Assembly (NCBI GenBank): GCA_023391155.1
Contig: JAEWBM010000189.1
Coordinates: 1-19,774 of the forward strand
Direction of reading: 5' to 3'
Length of the DNA stretch: 19,774 nucleotides
From: Acidobacteriota bacterium
Lineage (GTDB): Bacteria > Acidobacteriota > Blastocatellia > Pyrinomonadales > Pyrinomonadaceae
Shown here: one piece after another, positions 5,570 to 13,353 of the stretch
Numbering within the stretch: position 1 is the first letter of the stretch
How the letters are laid out: each line of letters starts with the position of its first letter
Program-made: the position numbers and the translations under genes
The notes under the pieces: generated by a model
Database searches by the model: none
Seen by the model: the letters and a program-made list of their open reading frames with translations, nothing else
What the model was told of the DNA's origin: nothing

Positions 5570-6874
5570 CTACTGGGGAAGCTTTTTCGGCGTCAGCTTT
5601 TCGCTCGTCTTAAGGTAGTCGATCGATTCGATCACGCTCGCTTTAAGCTTGTGATTGTCAGGTGCGCCGTCGGCGAACGCCTGCATATAATTGAGGCCTT
5701 CCTGCATCATCGCACGGTCTTCCATTCCCGCACCCTCGGCAAACAGCGAGAGTCCCAGGCCGGCCATTGCGTCAATGTTCTTTCGATCGAACTGTAGAGC
5801 TTCGCGATATGCCGCGATCGCGTTCGCCGAATCTCCCGTTACGCGAAACAGGTCGCCGATCGTAGTTTTTGCTTCACCCTTTGCCGCGTTGTCGCTCACG
5901 GACTCTGCGTAAGCATCGAGAAAGGTCTTTGCATTCGCCGTTTGGTCCGGGTCAACCCTGCTGGTCTCGACCATCAGTCGATAGACCTCACGAGCACCGT
6001 TGATCGCCTTTGCCTCTTCTGTCTTCTTTTGCTCAGCCGTAAGTGCGTCGCCGGTCGCATTCTTCAGCATTGACCAGGCTTTATAAAAGGCCTCCGCCGA
6101 TGCACCAAAGTCGTCCTGTACCTGCTGCATTGCCGCGTTACGCTGGGTTGCGTCCGTAGCCCGCACGCTCGCGTTATAGTTTTCGACAGCCTTCTGCCGC
6201 AATGCTATTCCCTTATTATTCAATAAGATAGGTGCACTTCCAAGATAGTCCGGATTGGCGGCGATCCCTTCGTCATATTTCGAAGCTGCCAACTGATAAT
6301 TCTTCGCCGCAAAAGCCTCGTTACCGGCCTTCAGTGACGCTGTAATGATCGCGTTAGCTTCTTCGATCTTCTTGTTTCTGTCCTCGACTTCCTTTTTCTG
6401 AGCTTCAAATTCTGCCTGGGCTTTTGCTGCATCGGCAGCCGCCTCAGCGGAGGGCTGACCGCCGATGTCCGGCGCTCCCTTTACGGCATTCCTCACTTCG
6501 TCTTCCGTGAGAACACGGCCGTCACCCGGATCGACCAAGATCTGAATGTCGCTCATTCCTGCCTTCACACCGGGATGTACCCGCGGCGCTATGCCCGGGC
6601 CGCTTATCGCCAATGCTATGTCGGCCGCGACGCCAAATCCTACAAAATTAAACTCACCGCGGCGGTTAGTTTTTGTCGACGGCAGCTTGCCCCGGGATAC
6701 ATCCATCCGATAAGGCTCGACCAGGGCTCCCTCGACAGGCTCTTTCGAACCGTCAGGTTTTTGCACCATCACAACCCCGCTCGCCGGATACGTTTGGGCC
6801 GAGATGCCGACAACGCCGCCCATAGCAATTACCGCGAGGAATAATCCTATTCCAATAAAACTTTTCTTAAACAT
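5570..6874 (-). CDS. Secreted TPR-repeat protein with N-terminal carboxypeptidase-regulatory-like region
   Basis: A 434-residue protein of unknown specific role. Residues 1-27 are a signal peptide (FLAVIAMGGVVGISAQ). Residues 28-115 resemble a carboxypeptidase regulatory-like/CNA-B beta-sandwich (ASGVVMVQKPDGSKEPVEGALV, then TNRRGEFNFVGF). A charged alanine-rich coiled coil follows (about 140-175), then TPR-like helical pairs: AGNEAFAAKNYQLAASKYDEGIAANPD around 184-210, and GDSANAIAAYREALQFDRKNIDAMAGLGLSL near 350-380. This layout suits an envelope scaffold protein. The ATG at 6874 is preceded by GGAGGA with a good spacing. It lies on the same strand as the repeat protein but each has its own terminator, so they are separate units. 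Confidence 0.85.
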   Translation of the reverse strand: MFKKSFIGIGLFLAVIAMGGVVGISAQTYPASGVVMVQKPDGSKEPVEGALVEPYRMDVSRGKLPSTKTNRRGEFNFVGFGVAADIALAISGPGIAPRVHPGVKAGMSDIQILVDPGDGRVLTEDEVRNAVKGAPDIGGQPSAEAAADAAKAQAEFEAQKKEVEDRNKKIEEANAIITASLKAGNEAFAAKNYQLAASKYDEGIAANPDYLGSAPILLNNKGIALRQKAVENYNASVRATDATQRNAAMQQVQDDFGASAEAFYKAWSMLKNATGDALTAEQKKTEEAKAINGAREVYRLMVETSRVDPDQTANAKTFLDAYAESVSDNAAKGEAKTTIGDLFRVTGDSANAIAAYREALQFDRKNIDAMAGLGLSLFAEGAGMEDRAMMQEGLNYMQAFADGAPDNHKLKASVIESIDYLKTSEKLTPKKLPQ

Positions 6875-7073
6875 TTGATCCTCCGATGTGGGTTCCCTAC
6901 TTTCGAAACGCGCCGTTAGGATGCTGTTTCGCCATAAAGAGTTTAAAGATTTTTAGTTATGATATCCCATCGCCGTCCCAAAATAGAAACGCTTCCGCCC
7001 CCCGAATGGCCTCTCTCGGGTGCCGCTCGCGTTTCCGAATATGTTACGTTTTATTTTTGGCCCATGAACCCCT

Positions 7074-8162
7074 ATGACCACCGCGGTTTATAACTTCAGC
7101 GCCGGACCCGCAATACTGCCCCCGCCCGTACTCGAACGGGCCCGCGAAGAAATGCGTTCGGTCGGTGGTCCCGGCGTCAGCATTATGGAGATCAGCCACC
7201 GCTCACCCGAGTTTGAGGCTGTCCGCGACGCGGCCGAACGGGGACTCCGCCGTCTTATGGGCCTTGGCCCCGACCACGAGGTTCTGTTCTTTCAGGGTGG
7301 TGCCACGCTGCAGTTCACACTTATTCCGATGAATCTGCTCGCCCCGGGTGCCCATGCCGACTATATCGTCACCGGCGCCTGGAGCGAAAAGGCCGCGGTC
7401 GAAGCCTCGCGTCTCGGCGATTCACGCGTCGTCTATTCGTCCAAGGCCACGGGTTATCGAACTATCCCCGAGCCTAACGAGATAAATATCAGTCCTGACG
7501 CCGCTTACGTTCATTACACCTCAAATGAGACGATCGACGGGGTCGAATTCTCATATGATCTGGACGGCGGCAGGGTGCCCGTCATCTGTGACGCTTCCTC
7601 CAACATTCTCTCAAAACACTTGGACCCCGCTCGCTACGCCATGATCTACGCCGGAGCGCAGAAGAATATCGGCCCAAGCGGCGTCACGGTCGTCATCATT
7701 CGGAAAGACCTCATTGATCGCGTACCCGCCGGACTCAGCCCCGTGCTCGATTACCGCCGCTCCGCCGCCGAGCATTCCATGGTTAACACCCCCAATACGT
7801 GGGGCATCTACCTAATCAGCCTTGTCTGCGATTGGCTCGAAGAACAGGGCGGCGTCGACGCGATGTCGGTTCGGAATAGGGAAAAAGCAAAGATCCTGTA
7901 CAACGCCATCGACGGCAGTGACGGCTTCTATATTGGCCACGCCGAGCCCGCCGGCCGCTCATTTATGAACGTCACGTTCAGGCTCCCTTCCCCGGAACTC
8001 GAGGAGCTCTTCATCACCGATGCCGAGAACGAAGGGATGGTCGGCCTACGCGGGCACCGCTCCGTCGGCGGCATCCGAGCCTCGATCTATAATGCATTTC
8101 CAGTTGAGGGAGCCACCGCATTGGCAGGTTTCATGGCGGATTTCATCTCACGGCGCGGTTGA
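7074..8162 (+). CDS. serC: Phosphoserine aminotransferase
   Basis: A 362-residue PLP enzyme that converts 3-phosphohydroxypyruvate and glutamate to phosphoserine in serine synthesis (also used in vitamin B6 synthesis in some bacteria). Family signatures: YNFSAGPAILPPPVLERA at the N-terminus, SIMEISHRS near 36-44, FFQGGATLQFTLIPMNLL near 72-89, VCDASS-type ICDASSNILS (171-180), and the PLP lysine in GAQKNIGPSG (K197). Length is normal for the family. No Shine-Dalgarno precedes the ATG; an earlier ATG ten bases upstream is out of frame. The 5' gap (6875-7073) holds no gene and no confident promoter, only a TATGAT at 6958-6963. The end overlaps selA tail-to-tail by 15 bases. Confidence 0.96.
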   Translation: MTTAVYNFSAGPAILPPPVLERAREEMRSVGGPGVSIMEISHRSPEFEAVRDAAERGLRRLMGLGPDHEVLFFQGGATLQFTLIPMNLLAPGAHADYIVTGAWSEKAAVEASRLGDSRVVYSSKATGYRTIPEPNEINISPDAAYVHYTSNETIDGVEFSYDLDGGRVPVICDASSNILSKHLDPARYAMIYAGAQKNIGPSGVTVVIIRKDLIDRVPAGLSPVLDYRRSAAEHSMVNTPNTWGIYLISLVCDWLEEQGGVDAMSVRNREKAKILYNAIDGSDGFYIGHAEPAGRSFMNVTFRLPSPELEELFITDAENEGMVGLRGHRSVGGIRASIYNAFPVEGATALAGFMADFISRRG

Positions 8163-9557
8163 TAGCCGTTCGATGGCGCTTTTGATCGCCCTTACCAGAG
8201 CCTCTTCCTCGTCAAGGGCCACGGTCCGAAGGTCCAGCAGATACCGGCCGTCCTCGATCCGTCCGATCACCGGCGTTTCGCCCCTCCTCAAGATCCGCTC
8301 GACATCTTCTGCGGTATGACCTTCGGCTTCAAACGCGATCAATGCAGTTGCAAGCCGTGACCCCGGCACGGATCCGCCCCCGATAACCGAATCGCCGTCG
8401 ATAACCTCCGCTCGGGCCCCCGCTACTCGAATCCGTTCGGCCAGCATCGCCGCACGCTCGCGGATATTCTCGACAGACGTCGCCATCATCCGCTGGACAG
8501 GGATCTCCTCGCGTTCGTTTCCACGGGCATAGGCACCCAAGGTGGCCTCCAAGGCCGCATAAACCATCTTATCCGCTCGGAGTACGCGATAGAGCGGGTG
8601 CTTTCGCAGCTTGGCGATCAGATCTGCCCGGCCCACCGCGATCCCGCACTGCGGCCCGCCGAGCAGTTTGTCGCCGCTGAACGTGACCACGTCTGCACCG
8701 TCGCTCAGCGACCGCCCGATCACCGGCTCATCGCTTGGCATTTCGCCGTCCAACGCCATCGCCCCCGATCCCGCGTCATCGAGCAATAAAATGCCTCGCT
8801 CTCTAGCTAGCGTGGAAAGTTCATTAAGTGTCGGCATGGCAGTGAATCCTACCACCCGATAATTCGACGGATGCACCCTCAGTATCGCCGCCGTCTCCGA
8901 CGTGATCGCCCGCTCGTAATCGGCGATCTTCGTCCGGTTGGTCGTCCCCACCTCGCGCATCACAGCTCCGGACCGTTCGAGCACCTCCGGGATCCGAAAG
9001 TCTCCGCCGATCTCCACCAGCTCCCCGCGGGAGATGATAACCTCGCGGCCCGCCGTCAGCGCCGTCAGCATCAGATATGCCGCCGCCGCACAATTGTTTA
9101 CGACGACCGCAGCCTCAGCCCCCGTCACCTCCGCCGCAAGCTCCTCCGCCCTCCCGCCTCGCGGTCCGCGTCTACCGGTCGTGAGGTCGTATTCGAGGTT
9201 GCAGTAGCCCGCTGCCGCCTCCGCCGCGGCTCTGGCGGCAGCCTCCGACAGCGGTGCCCGGCCAAGGTTGGTGTGGATGATAACGCCCGTCGCATTTATC
9301 ACCCGCCGCAGCGCTCTCGCTGACACCTTCGCCGCCGACTCGGCAAGCATCTCTTCCGCCTTTTCTAGCATTGCCTCTTTACCCGCGGCACCGGCTCGGC
9401 CCTCCAGCACACTTTCACGCAACCCGGCCACCGCCTTTCGCGCAAGTTCCGTCGCGCGCTGCCGCCCCAGCCTCTCCGCCGCCAGCTTGCCCGCTCGCGA
9501 ACGCAGCACGTCATCGATCGAGGGAAGTCCAGTAAGCCTTGTTGCCGGGTCGTTCAT
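8148..9557 (-). CDS. selA: L-seryl-tRNA(Sec) selenium transferase (selenocysteine synthase)
   Basis: A 469-residue PLP enzyme that turns Ser-tRNA(Sec) into Sec-tRNA(Sec) using selenophosphate, the bacterial route to selenocysteine. Typical parts: N-terminal tRNA-binding helices with LPSIDDVLRS (11-20), RRVINATGVIIHTNLGRAPLS (84-104), YDLTTGRRGPR (123-133), VVVNNCAAAAYL (151-162), ISRGELVEIGGDFRIPEVL (175-193), LDDAGSGA (259-266) and the PLP lysine in FSGDKLLGGPQCG (K297). Length is close to the E. coli enzyme. It implies that the genome should also carry selB, selD, tRNA(Sec) and at least one UGA-containing gene; none is in this window. Convergent with serC, overlapping by 15 bases with no terminator. 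Confidence 0.96.
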   Translation of the reverse strand: MNDPATRLTGLPSIDDVLRSRAGKLAAERLGRQRATELARKAVAGLRESVLEGRAGAAGKEAMLEKAEEMLAESAAKVSARALRRVINATGVIIHTNLGRAPLSEAAARAAAEAAAGYCNLEYDLTTGRRGPRGGRAEELAAEVTGAEAAVVVNNCAAAAYLMLTALTAGREVIISRGELVEIGGDFRIPEVLERSGAVMREVGTTNRTKIADYERAITSETAAILRVHPSNYRVVGFTAMPTLNELSTLARERGILLLDDAGSGAMALDGEMPSDEPVIGRSLSDGADVVTFSGDKLLGGPQCGIAVGRADLIAKLRKHPLYRVLRADKMVYAALEATLGAYARGNEREEIPVQRMMATSVENIRERAAMLAERIRVAGARAEVIDGDSVIGGGSVPGSRLATALIAFEAEGHTAEDVERILRRGETPVIGRIEDGRYLLDLRTVALDEEEALVRAIKSAIERLSTAP

Positions 9558-9638
9558 TAGAATTTTCGGAATATATCGAACATCCGTTATTTATTTAAGT
9601 ATCCCCTCCCAACGCGCCCGCGGCCCACCTACTTCAAT

Positions 9639-9968
9639 ATGATTAAACCAAAGATGATCGCAAATTCTTCTGCCCGGACATCCGCTTCTCGGCTTGAGGC
9701 TGCCGCCGCCGTCGATCGTGAACTAAACCGCCTCGACGATGCTATTCGCCGCCTCAAGATCGATTTTGACATCTATTTCAATGGATCGGCAAAACGTCCC
9801 CCGCTTGAGGCACGCGGCCGTCTTGAGGCCCAGATCAAACGGCTGAGCGACCGCCGCGATCTTTCTTACGCTCAACGTTATCAGTTCAACGGCCTCGTCG
9901 CTCGCTTTACATCATACCGCGAGCTATGGCGCCGCACCCTGCGGCACCGCGGCGAGGACCTGCTGTAG
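9639..9968 (+). CDS. Conserved small helical protein of unknown function
   Basis: A 109-residue, highly charged (Arg-rich) protein with no signal peptide or membrane segment. It looks like two or three long helices: LEAAAAVDRELNRLDDAIRRLKIDFDIYF, then a turn (NGSAKRPPLEARGRLEAQIKRLSDRR), then LSYAQRYQFNGLVARFTSYRELWRR. I recall similar 'KRPP.EAR..L...IKRL.......AQRY.FN.LVAR' proteins in Acidobacteria and Myxococcota, none with a known role; this is memory, not a search. The ATG lacks a clear Shine-Dalgarno. A strong hairpin terminator follows within 30 bases, so it is a single-gene unit. Divergent from selA with an 81-base gap. Confidence 0.8.
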   Translation: MIKPKMIANSSARTSASRLEAAAAVDRELNRLDDAIRRLKIDFDIYFNGSAKRPPLEARGRLEAQIKRLSDRRDLSYAQRYQFNGLVARFTSYRELWRRTLRHRGEDLL

Positions 9969-9987
9969 TACTGCCCTTTCTCTAGCG

Positions 9988-10026
9988 AAAAAAGCGAACC
10001 CGCATCATGCGAGTTCGCTTTTTTTT
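9988..10026. terminator. Bidirectional intrinsic terminator between the small helical protein gene and csp
   Basis: AGCGAAC (9993-9999) plus CGCA (10001-10004) pair with TGCG (10008-10011) plus GTTCGCT (10013-10019), one mismatch, three-base loop. A run of T (10019-10026) follows on the plus strand and a run of A (9988-9993) precedes, giving a T-run on the minus strand for csp as well. Confidence 0.9.
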
Positions 10027-10076
10027 AATTCCTCAACCCGGAACGAGGGAGATAGGTCTCGGTAATGGCCGGCCGC

Positions 10077-10286
10077 CTACGCGACCTTCATGACGTTCTC
10101 GGCCTGCGGCCCCTTAGGCCCGTTCGTCACTTCGAATTCAACTTCCTGGCCCTGGACCAGGGTCTTATAGCCCTCGCCCTCGATCGCGCTGTAGTGAACA
10201 AAGATGTCCTGCTCACCCGGCTGCTCGATAAATCCATAGCCCTTTGCGTTGTTGAACCATTTGACCATACCTACAGTTTTCGACAT
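10077..10286 (-). CDS. Cold shock domain protein (CspA family)
   Basis: A 69-residue single cold shock domain, an RNA chaperone that binds single-stranded nucleic acid. RNP1 (KGYGFI, residues 15-20) and RNP2 (DIFVHY, 27-32) are intact, as is the opening GMVKWFNNAKGYG and the GPKGPQAENV near the end. The ATG at 10286 is chosen since GGAGGA (10296-10301) lies nine bases upstream; a longer frame to 10313 would run through this Shine-Dalgarno. A roughly 210-base structured leader separates it from its likely promoter. Which csp paralogue it is, and whether it is cold-induced, cannot be read from the protein alone. Confidence 0.95.
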   Translation of the reverse strand: MSKTVGMVKWFNNAKGYGFIEQPGEQDIFVHYSAIEGEGYKTLVQGQEVEFEVTNGPKGPQAENVMKVA

Positions 10287-10500
10287 TATTCGTGATCCTC
10301 CTACAAACTTCAAAATCAGCGAAGCCCCTCGTACACTTCAGCACGAAAGCCTCGGAAACCCGCAGGCGCGGCCGCAAGCCGCCTCTGCGCTAATTATGGG
10401 AATACATTCCTACCCTTGTCCCGGTATTTAAATCAATTTGCAAACCTTAAACTGCAAGGAACTTGCTGAACAGCGATTAGTGTGTGTTGATTGACGAATG
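10287..10500 (-). promoter_or_regulatory. Long structured 5' leader of the cold shock gene
   Basis: No gene is present here. Between the likely promoter (10503-10532) and the csp ATG lie about 210 bases. They include a hairpin in which 10361-10372 pairs with 10378-10389 (12 positions, one mismatch, one wobble, five-base loop). Long folded leaders are known for cspA-type genes, where they act as RNA thermosensors; that role here is inferred. Confidence 0.5.
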
Positions 10501-10502
10501 TG

Positions 10503-10532
10503 AATTTACTTCGATTTAATCCCCCCTGTCAA
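10503..10532 (-). promoter_or_regulatory. Likely promoter of the cold shock gene
   Basis: On the minus strand a perfect TTGACA (10527-10532) is followed after 18 bases by TAAATT (10503-10508, 4/6). The spacer begins with six G residues, which is unusual. Confidence 0.5.
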
Positions 10533-10568
10533 GAGAAATCTCAATGGAATGCTATATTTAGCAGAAAA

Positions 10569-10600
10569 TTGACATAAATTTACCGATAGCCGATGATAAA
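10569..10600 (+). promoter_or_regulatory. Likely promoter of the tryptophan dioxygenase unit
   Basis: TTGACA (10569-10574, perfect) followed by GATAAA (10595-10600) with a long 20-base spacer, in AT-rich DNA 33 bases before the ATG at 10633. The spacing is non-ideal, so the -10 assignment is uncertain. It is divergent from the csp promoter, about 40 bp away. Confidence 0.4.
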
Positions 10601-10632
10601 ACTTCATTCCCCGGTCGAATTTACGAATCAAA

Positions 10633-11448
10633 ATGGCTACCGAATACGGCAAAGGCGCACCGCTCTCCTATAACAAATATCTCAAAGTTCCCGAGCTTAT
10701 CCGGCTGCAGGAGCCGCTTGCCGACCCCCTCAGCCATGACGAGCTGCTCTTTATAATCATCCACCAAACGTACGAACTTTGGTTCAAACAGATCCTCCAC
10801 GAGCTCGACGCCACCATCGCTTGGCTCGAAGAGGGCCGCGCGTTCCGTGCCAATCACAGCCTCCGCGCGGTCGTCGGGATCGAAAAGATCCTGGTCACCC
10901 AGATACACATTCTTGAGGGCATGGCCCCGATCGGGTTTCTCGAATTTCGCGATAAGCTCAACCCGGCTAGCGGATTCCAGTCGATGCAGTTCCGCGAACT
11001 CGAGTTCGCCTCCGGCGCAAAGGACGAACGCATCCTCCAGAGTTTCAAGCACGACGATTTCGCCTACGGGCGCCTTTCCGAAAGGTTCACTGGCAGCAGC
11101 CTCGCCGATGCTTTCTGGGCACTATGCTCCCGCCAGGGTTTTGCCGTCGCGAACCACGACGAGCGCGTCGCCACCATCGTAAAGATCCTTTCAAAGCCCG
11201 AGACATATCCGGAGCTCTACTACATGCAGGACCTCCTCATTGAGCACGATGAGAACATCGCTCTCTGGCGTTCGCACCACGTCCTGATGGTCGAGCGTAT
11301 GCTCGGAATGAAGCGCGGCACGGGGGGCTCCGACGGGGTCGGCTACCTGAAGACTACCCTCGACAAGAAGTTTTTCCCCGAACTTTGGGAGGCACGCACG
11401 CATCTAAGCTTTGATCCCATGGACGCCTCTCCCGTCGACACCGAATAG
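10633..11448 (+). CDS. kynA: Tryptophan 2,3-dioxygenase
   Basis: A 271-residue haem enzyme that opens the tryptophan indole ring to N-formylkynurenine, the first step of the kynurenine route of tryptophan breakdown or NAD synthesis. Signatures: YNKYLKVPELIRLQ (13-26), HDELLFIIIHQTYELWFKQ (35-53; H44 matches the active-site histidine), GFQSMQFRELE (114-124; R121 is the substrate-carboxylate arginine), and LWRSHHVLMVERMLG (211-225; H216 is the expected proximal haem ligand), then GTGGSDGVGYL and FFPELWEART. Length is normal for bacterial enzymes. The next gene starts four bases after the stop, so the two are very likely co-transcribed. No other kynurenine-pathway gene is in the window. Confidence 0.96.
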   Translation: MATEYGKGAPLSYNKYLKVPELIRLQEPLADPLSHDELLFIIIHQTYELWFKQILHELDATIAWLEEGRAFRANHSLRAVVGIEKILVTQIHILEGMAPIGFLEFRDKLNPASGFQSMQFRELEFASGAKDERILQSFKHDDFAYGRLSERFTGSSLADAFWALCSRQGFAVANHDERVATIVKILSKPETYPELYYMQDLLIEHDENIALWRSHHVLMVERMLGMKRGTGGSDGVGYLKTTLDKKFFPELWEARTHLSFDPMDASPVDTE

Positions 11449-11452
11449 AGCA

Positions 11453-12988
11453 ATGAAAACCACCCTAGATCTGATGATCCGCAGCGGCGCCCTGGTGATC
11501 CTCGCCCTGTTTCTCAACCTGGCGGCTATCGCCCAGCCCGAGGGCCAGGTCCGCGTGACGCTCCTTCATCTGAACGACACCTACCAATTCACACCGGTCG
11601 ACGGCGGCGAACGCGGTGGGCTTGCGCGGGTGATGACGATCAAAAGGGAAGCCCTCCGCGAAAATCCGAACACCCTGATGACCCTCGGCGGCGATACGCT
11701 CTCGCCCTCGGTTGAGACGCGCACCTATCGCGGCAAGCAGATGATCGACGCCTGGAACACGGTCGGCCTAGATTACTCCGTCCTCGGCAATCACGAATTT
11801 GATATCAAGACCGACGAGCTTCTCGCCCGGATGAAGGAATCCGATTTCACATGGCTCGGCGCCAATGTGATCGATACCCGCTCCGAAAAGATCCTCGGCG
11901 ATATGCCGCCGTTCGTCATCCGCGAGATTGGCGGTGTAAAGATCGGCATACTCGGCCTCCTGCTCCCCGAAACGAAAGAGACGTCATCTATCGAAGATTT
12001 CCTCAAGGTCACCGATTACTGCGAAACAGCGAAAAAGCTCATCCCGCAAATGCGTGCCGCCGGTGCGAACACCATCATCGGGCTCACGCATCTCTTTATG
12101 GCCCAGGACAAGCAGCTCGCACGGTGCGCGCCCGGCATTGACCTCATCCTCGGCGGCCACGAACACACGCTGCTTCAATCCTCGTCGAACGGCACTCCCA
12201 TCTTCAAGATGTGGGCCGACGCACGCGAGGTCGGCAAGTTCGACCTGTTCATCGACAAAAAGACCGGCAAGGTCGTCAGCATGGATTGGGAGATCATCCC
12301 CGTCACATCCGAGATCAAAGAGGACCCGGCGTTCGCCCCCGTCATCGCGAAGTACAAAGACCTGCTCGACCAGCTCGAGGTACGCGTCGGAGCGACCGCC
12401 GTCCCGCTCGACGCACTGTCGCACTCGGTCCGCACAAAAGAGACCGACATCGGCAACTTCATCGCCGATGCGTATCGCGAAGCGGTCGGGGCCGACATCG
12501 GTTTCGTTAACGGCGGTTCTATTCGCGCCGATCTGAGCTACAATCCGGGCCCGCTCACAAAACGCGACGTCCTCTCGATGCTTCCGTTCAACAACCCGAT
12601 CGTGAAGGTCGAGCTAAGCGGCAAGACCCTGATGGAGATCCTCGAGCACGGCGTCGCCCGGTCCGCCGAAGACAACGAACCCGGCCGATTCCCACAAGTG
12701 AGCGGCCTGAAATTTACCTTCGACGCCGGCCGCCTGCCCGGCCAGCGCGTATTAGAGGCCTACGTCGACGGCAAGCGTGTAATGGACGAAGCGACCTACA
12801 CCGTCGCCACCTCCGACTTTCTCGTCTCTCGCGCCGGCGACGGCTACACGATGTTCAGCGATGCCAAGGTCCTCGTCGCAGCCGACAAGGCGCCCAAAGA
12901 TTCCGAGGTCTTCGAAACGGCCATCAAAGAATCGCCGAACGCGACCATCTCGCCTCGAGTCGAGGGCCGGATCACTAGGGTGAACTAG
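11453..12988 (+). CDS. Exported 5'-nucleotidase / metallophosphatase (UshA-like)
   Basis: A 511-residue protein with a signal peptide (residues 1-28, ALVILALFLNLAAIAQ), so it acts outside the cytoplasm. The N-terminal metallophosphatase domain carries the metal-binding motifs HLNDTY (D42), GGDTLSPS (D81), GNHEFD (N113, H114), LTHL (H213) and GGHEHT (H236, H238). The first motif has Tyr where UshA has the second His, as in one subgroup I recall. A 5'-nucleotidase C-terminal domain follows (about 340-500): ETDIGNFIADAYREAV, GFVNGGSIRADL, LPFNNPIVKVELSGKTL. The start at 11453 is the first that yields a clean signal peptide; the frame is open back to 11411 inside the dioxygenase gene. The likely reaction is hydrolysis of nucleotides or related phosphoesters for salvage. 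A link to tryptophan breakdown is suggested only by the four-base gap. Confidence 0.9.
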   Translation: MKTTLDLMIRSGALVILALFLNLAAIAQPEGQVRVTLLHLNDTYQFTPVDGGERGGLARVMTIKREALRENPNTLMTLGGDTLSPSVETRTYRGKQMIDAWNTVGLDYSVLGNHEFDIKTDELLARMKESDFTWLGANVIDTRSEKILGDMPPFVIREIGGVKIGILGLLLPETKETSSIEDFLKVTDYCETAKKLIPQMRAAGANTIIGLTHLFMAQDKQLARCAPGIDLILGGHEHTLLQSSSNGTPIFKMWADAREVGKFDLFIDKKTGKVVSMDWEIIPVTSEIKEDPAFAPVIAKYKDLLDQLEVRVGATAVPLDALSHSVRTKETDIGNFIADAYREAVGADIGFVNGGSIRADLSYNPGPLTKRDVLSMLPFNNPIVKVELSGKTLMEILEHGVARSAEDNEPGRFPQVSGLKFTFDAGRLPGQRVLEAYVDGKRVMDEATYTVATSDFLVSRAGDGYTMFSDAKVLVAADKAPKDSEVFETAIKESPNATISPRVEGRITRVN

Positions 12989-13023
12989 GCTCAAAAACCT
13001 TTCGCTTTCACTTAGAGTTACTG

Positions 13024-13029
13024 TAAAAT
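13024..13029 (+). promoter_or_regulatory. -10-like element immediately before the first antitoxin
   Basis: TAAAAT (5/6 to consensus) lies nine bases before the antitoxin ATG at 13039, which would give a leaderless or nearly leaderless transcript. No convincing -35 is seen (TTCGCT at 13001-13006 is at the right distance). Confidence 0.35.
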
Positions 13030-13038
13030 TGTCGTGTT

Positions 13039-13353
13039 ATGTCCGTAGCCACCCTTAATAACCACATCGCTCTGAACCGCGAAGGTTTTCCCATAATTCG
13101 CGGTACGCGGACAAAGGTCATTCAGATCGTACTCGACGTGAAGGCTCACGGATGGACCGCGGACGAAATTCACGGGCAGTATCCGCACTTGTCTCTCGCA
13201 CAGATACATTCAGCACTGGCTTATTATTACGACCACCGGAAAGAATTGGACGCGGATATCGCACGGCGAGAAAAGCTTGTCGACAGATCTTTTCGAGAGG
13301 CCGGCCCTTCAAAGCTTCGTCAGGAGATCCTAAAAAAGCGAGGCCGCAAATAA
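13039..13353 (+). CDS. DUF433-family antitoxin (first toxin-antitoxin pair)
   Basis: A 104-residue protein with the DUF433 fold, a winged-helix-like DNA-binding family that pairs with DUF5615 PIN-like toxins. The core is IIRGTRTKVIQIVLDVKAHGWTADEIHGQYPHLSLAQIHSALAYYYDHRKELDADI (residues 19-74), with the family's RGTR and 'PHLSLAQIHSALAYYY' signatures. A basic tail (residues 75-104) probably contacts the toxin. The stop codon TAA is directly followed by the toxin ATG with no gap, as expected for a translationally coupled pair. The antitoxin probably represses its own promoter; this is inferred. Confidence 0.88.
   Translation: MSVATLNNHIALNREGFPIIRGTRTKVIQIVLDVKAHGWTADEIHGQYPHLSLAQIHSALAYYYDHRKELDADIARREKLVDRSFREAGPSKLRQEILKKRGRK

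Noticed and set aside
8871..9323. Plus-strand open frame of 150 codons opposite selA
   Set aside because: It is Arg/Pro-rich antisense of a well-supported gene, with no recognisable domain; typical of shadow frames in GC-rich DNA.
10287..10313. Longer N-terminus for the cold shock protein
   Set aside because: The extra codons run through the GGAGGA Shine-Dalgarno of the ATG at 10286, and the family starts with MSxTxGxVKWF.
10361..10389. Intrinsic terminator between csp and the dioxygenase
   Set aside because: The hairpin has no T-run on either strand and lies in the csp leader, so a leader structure is the better reading.
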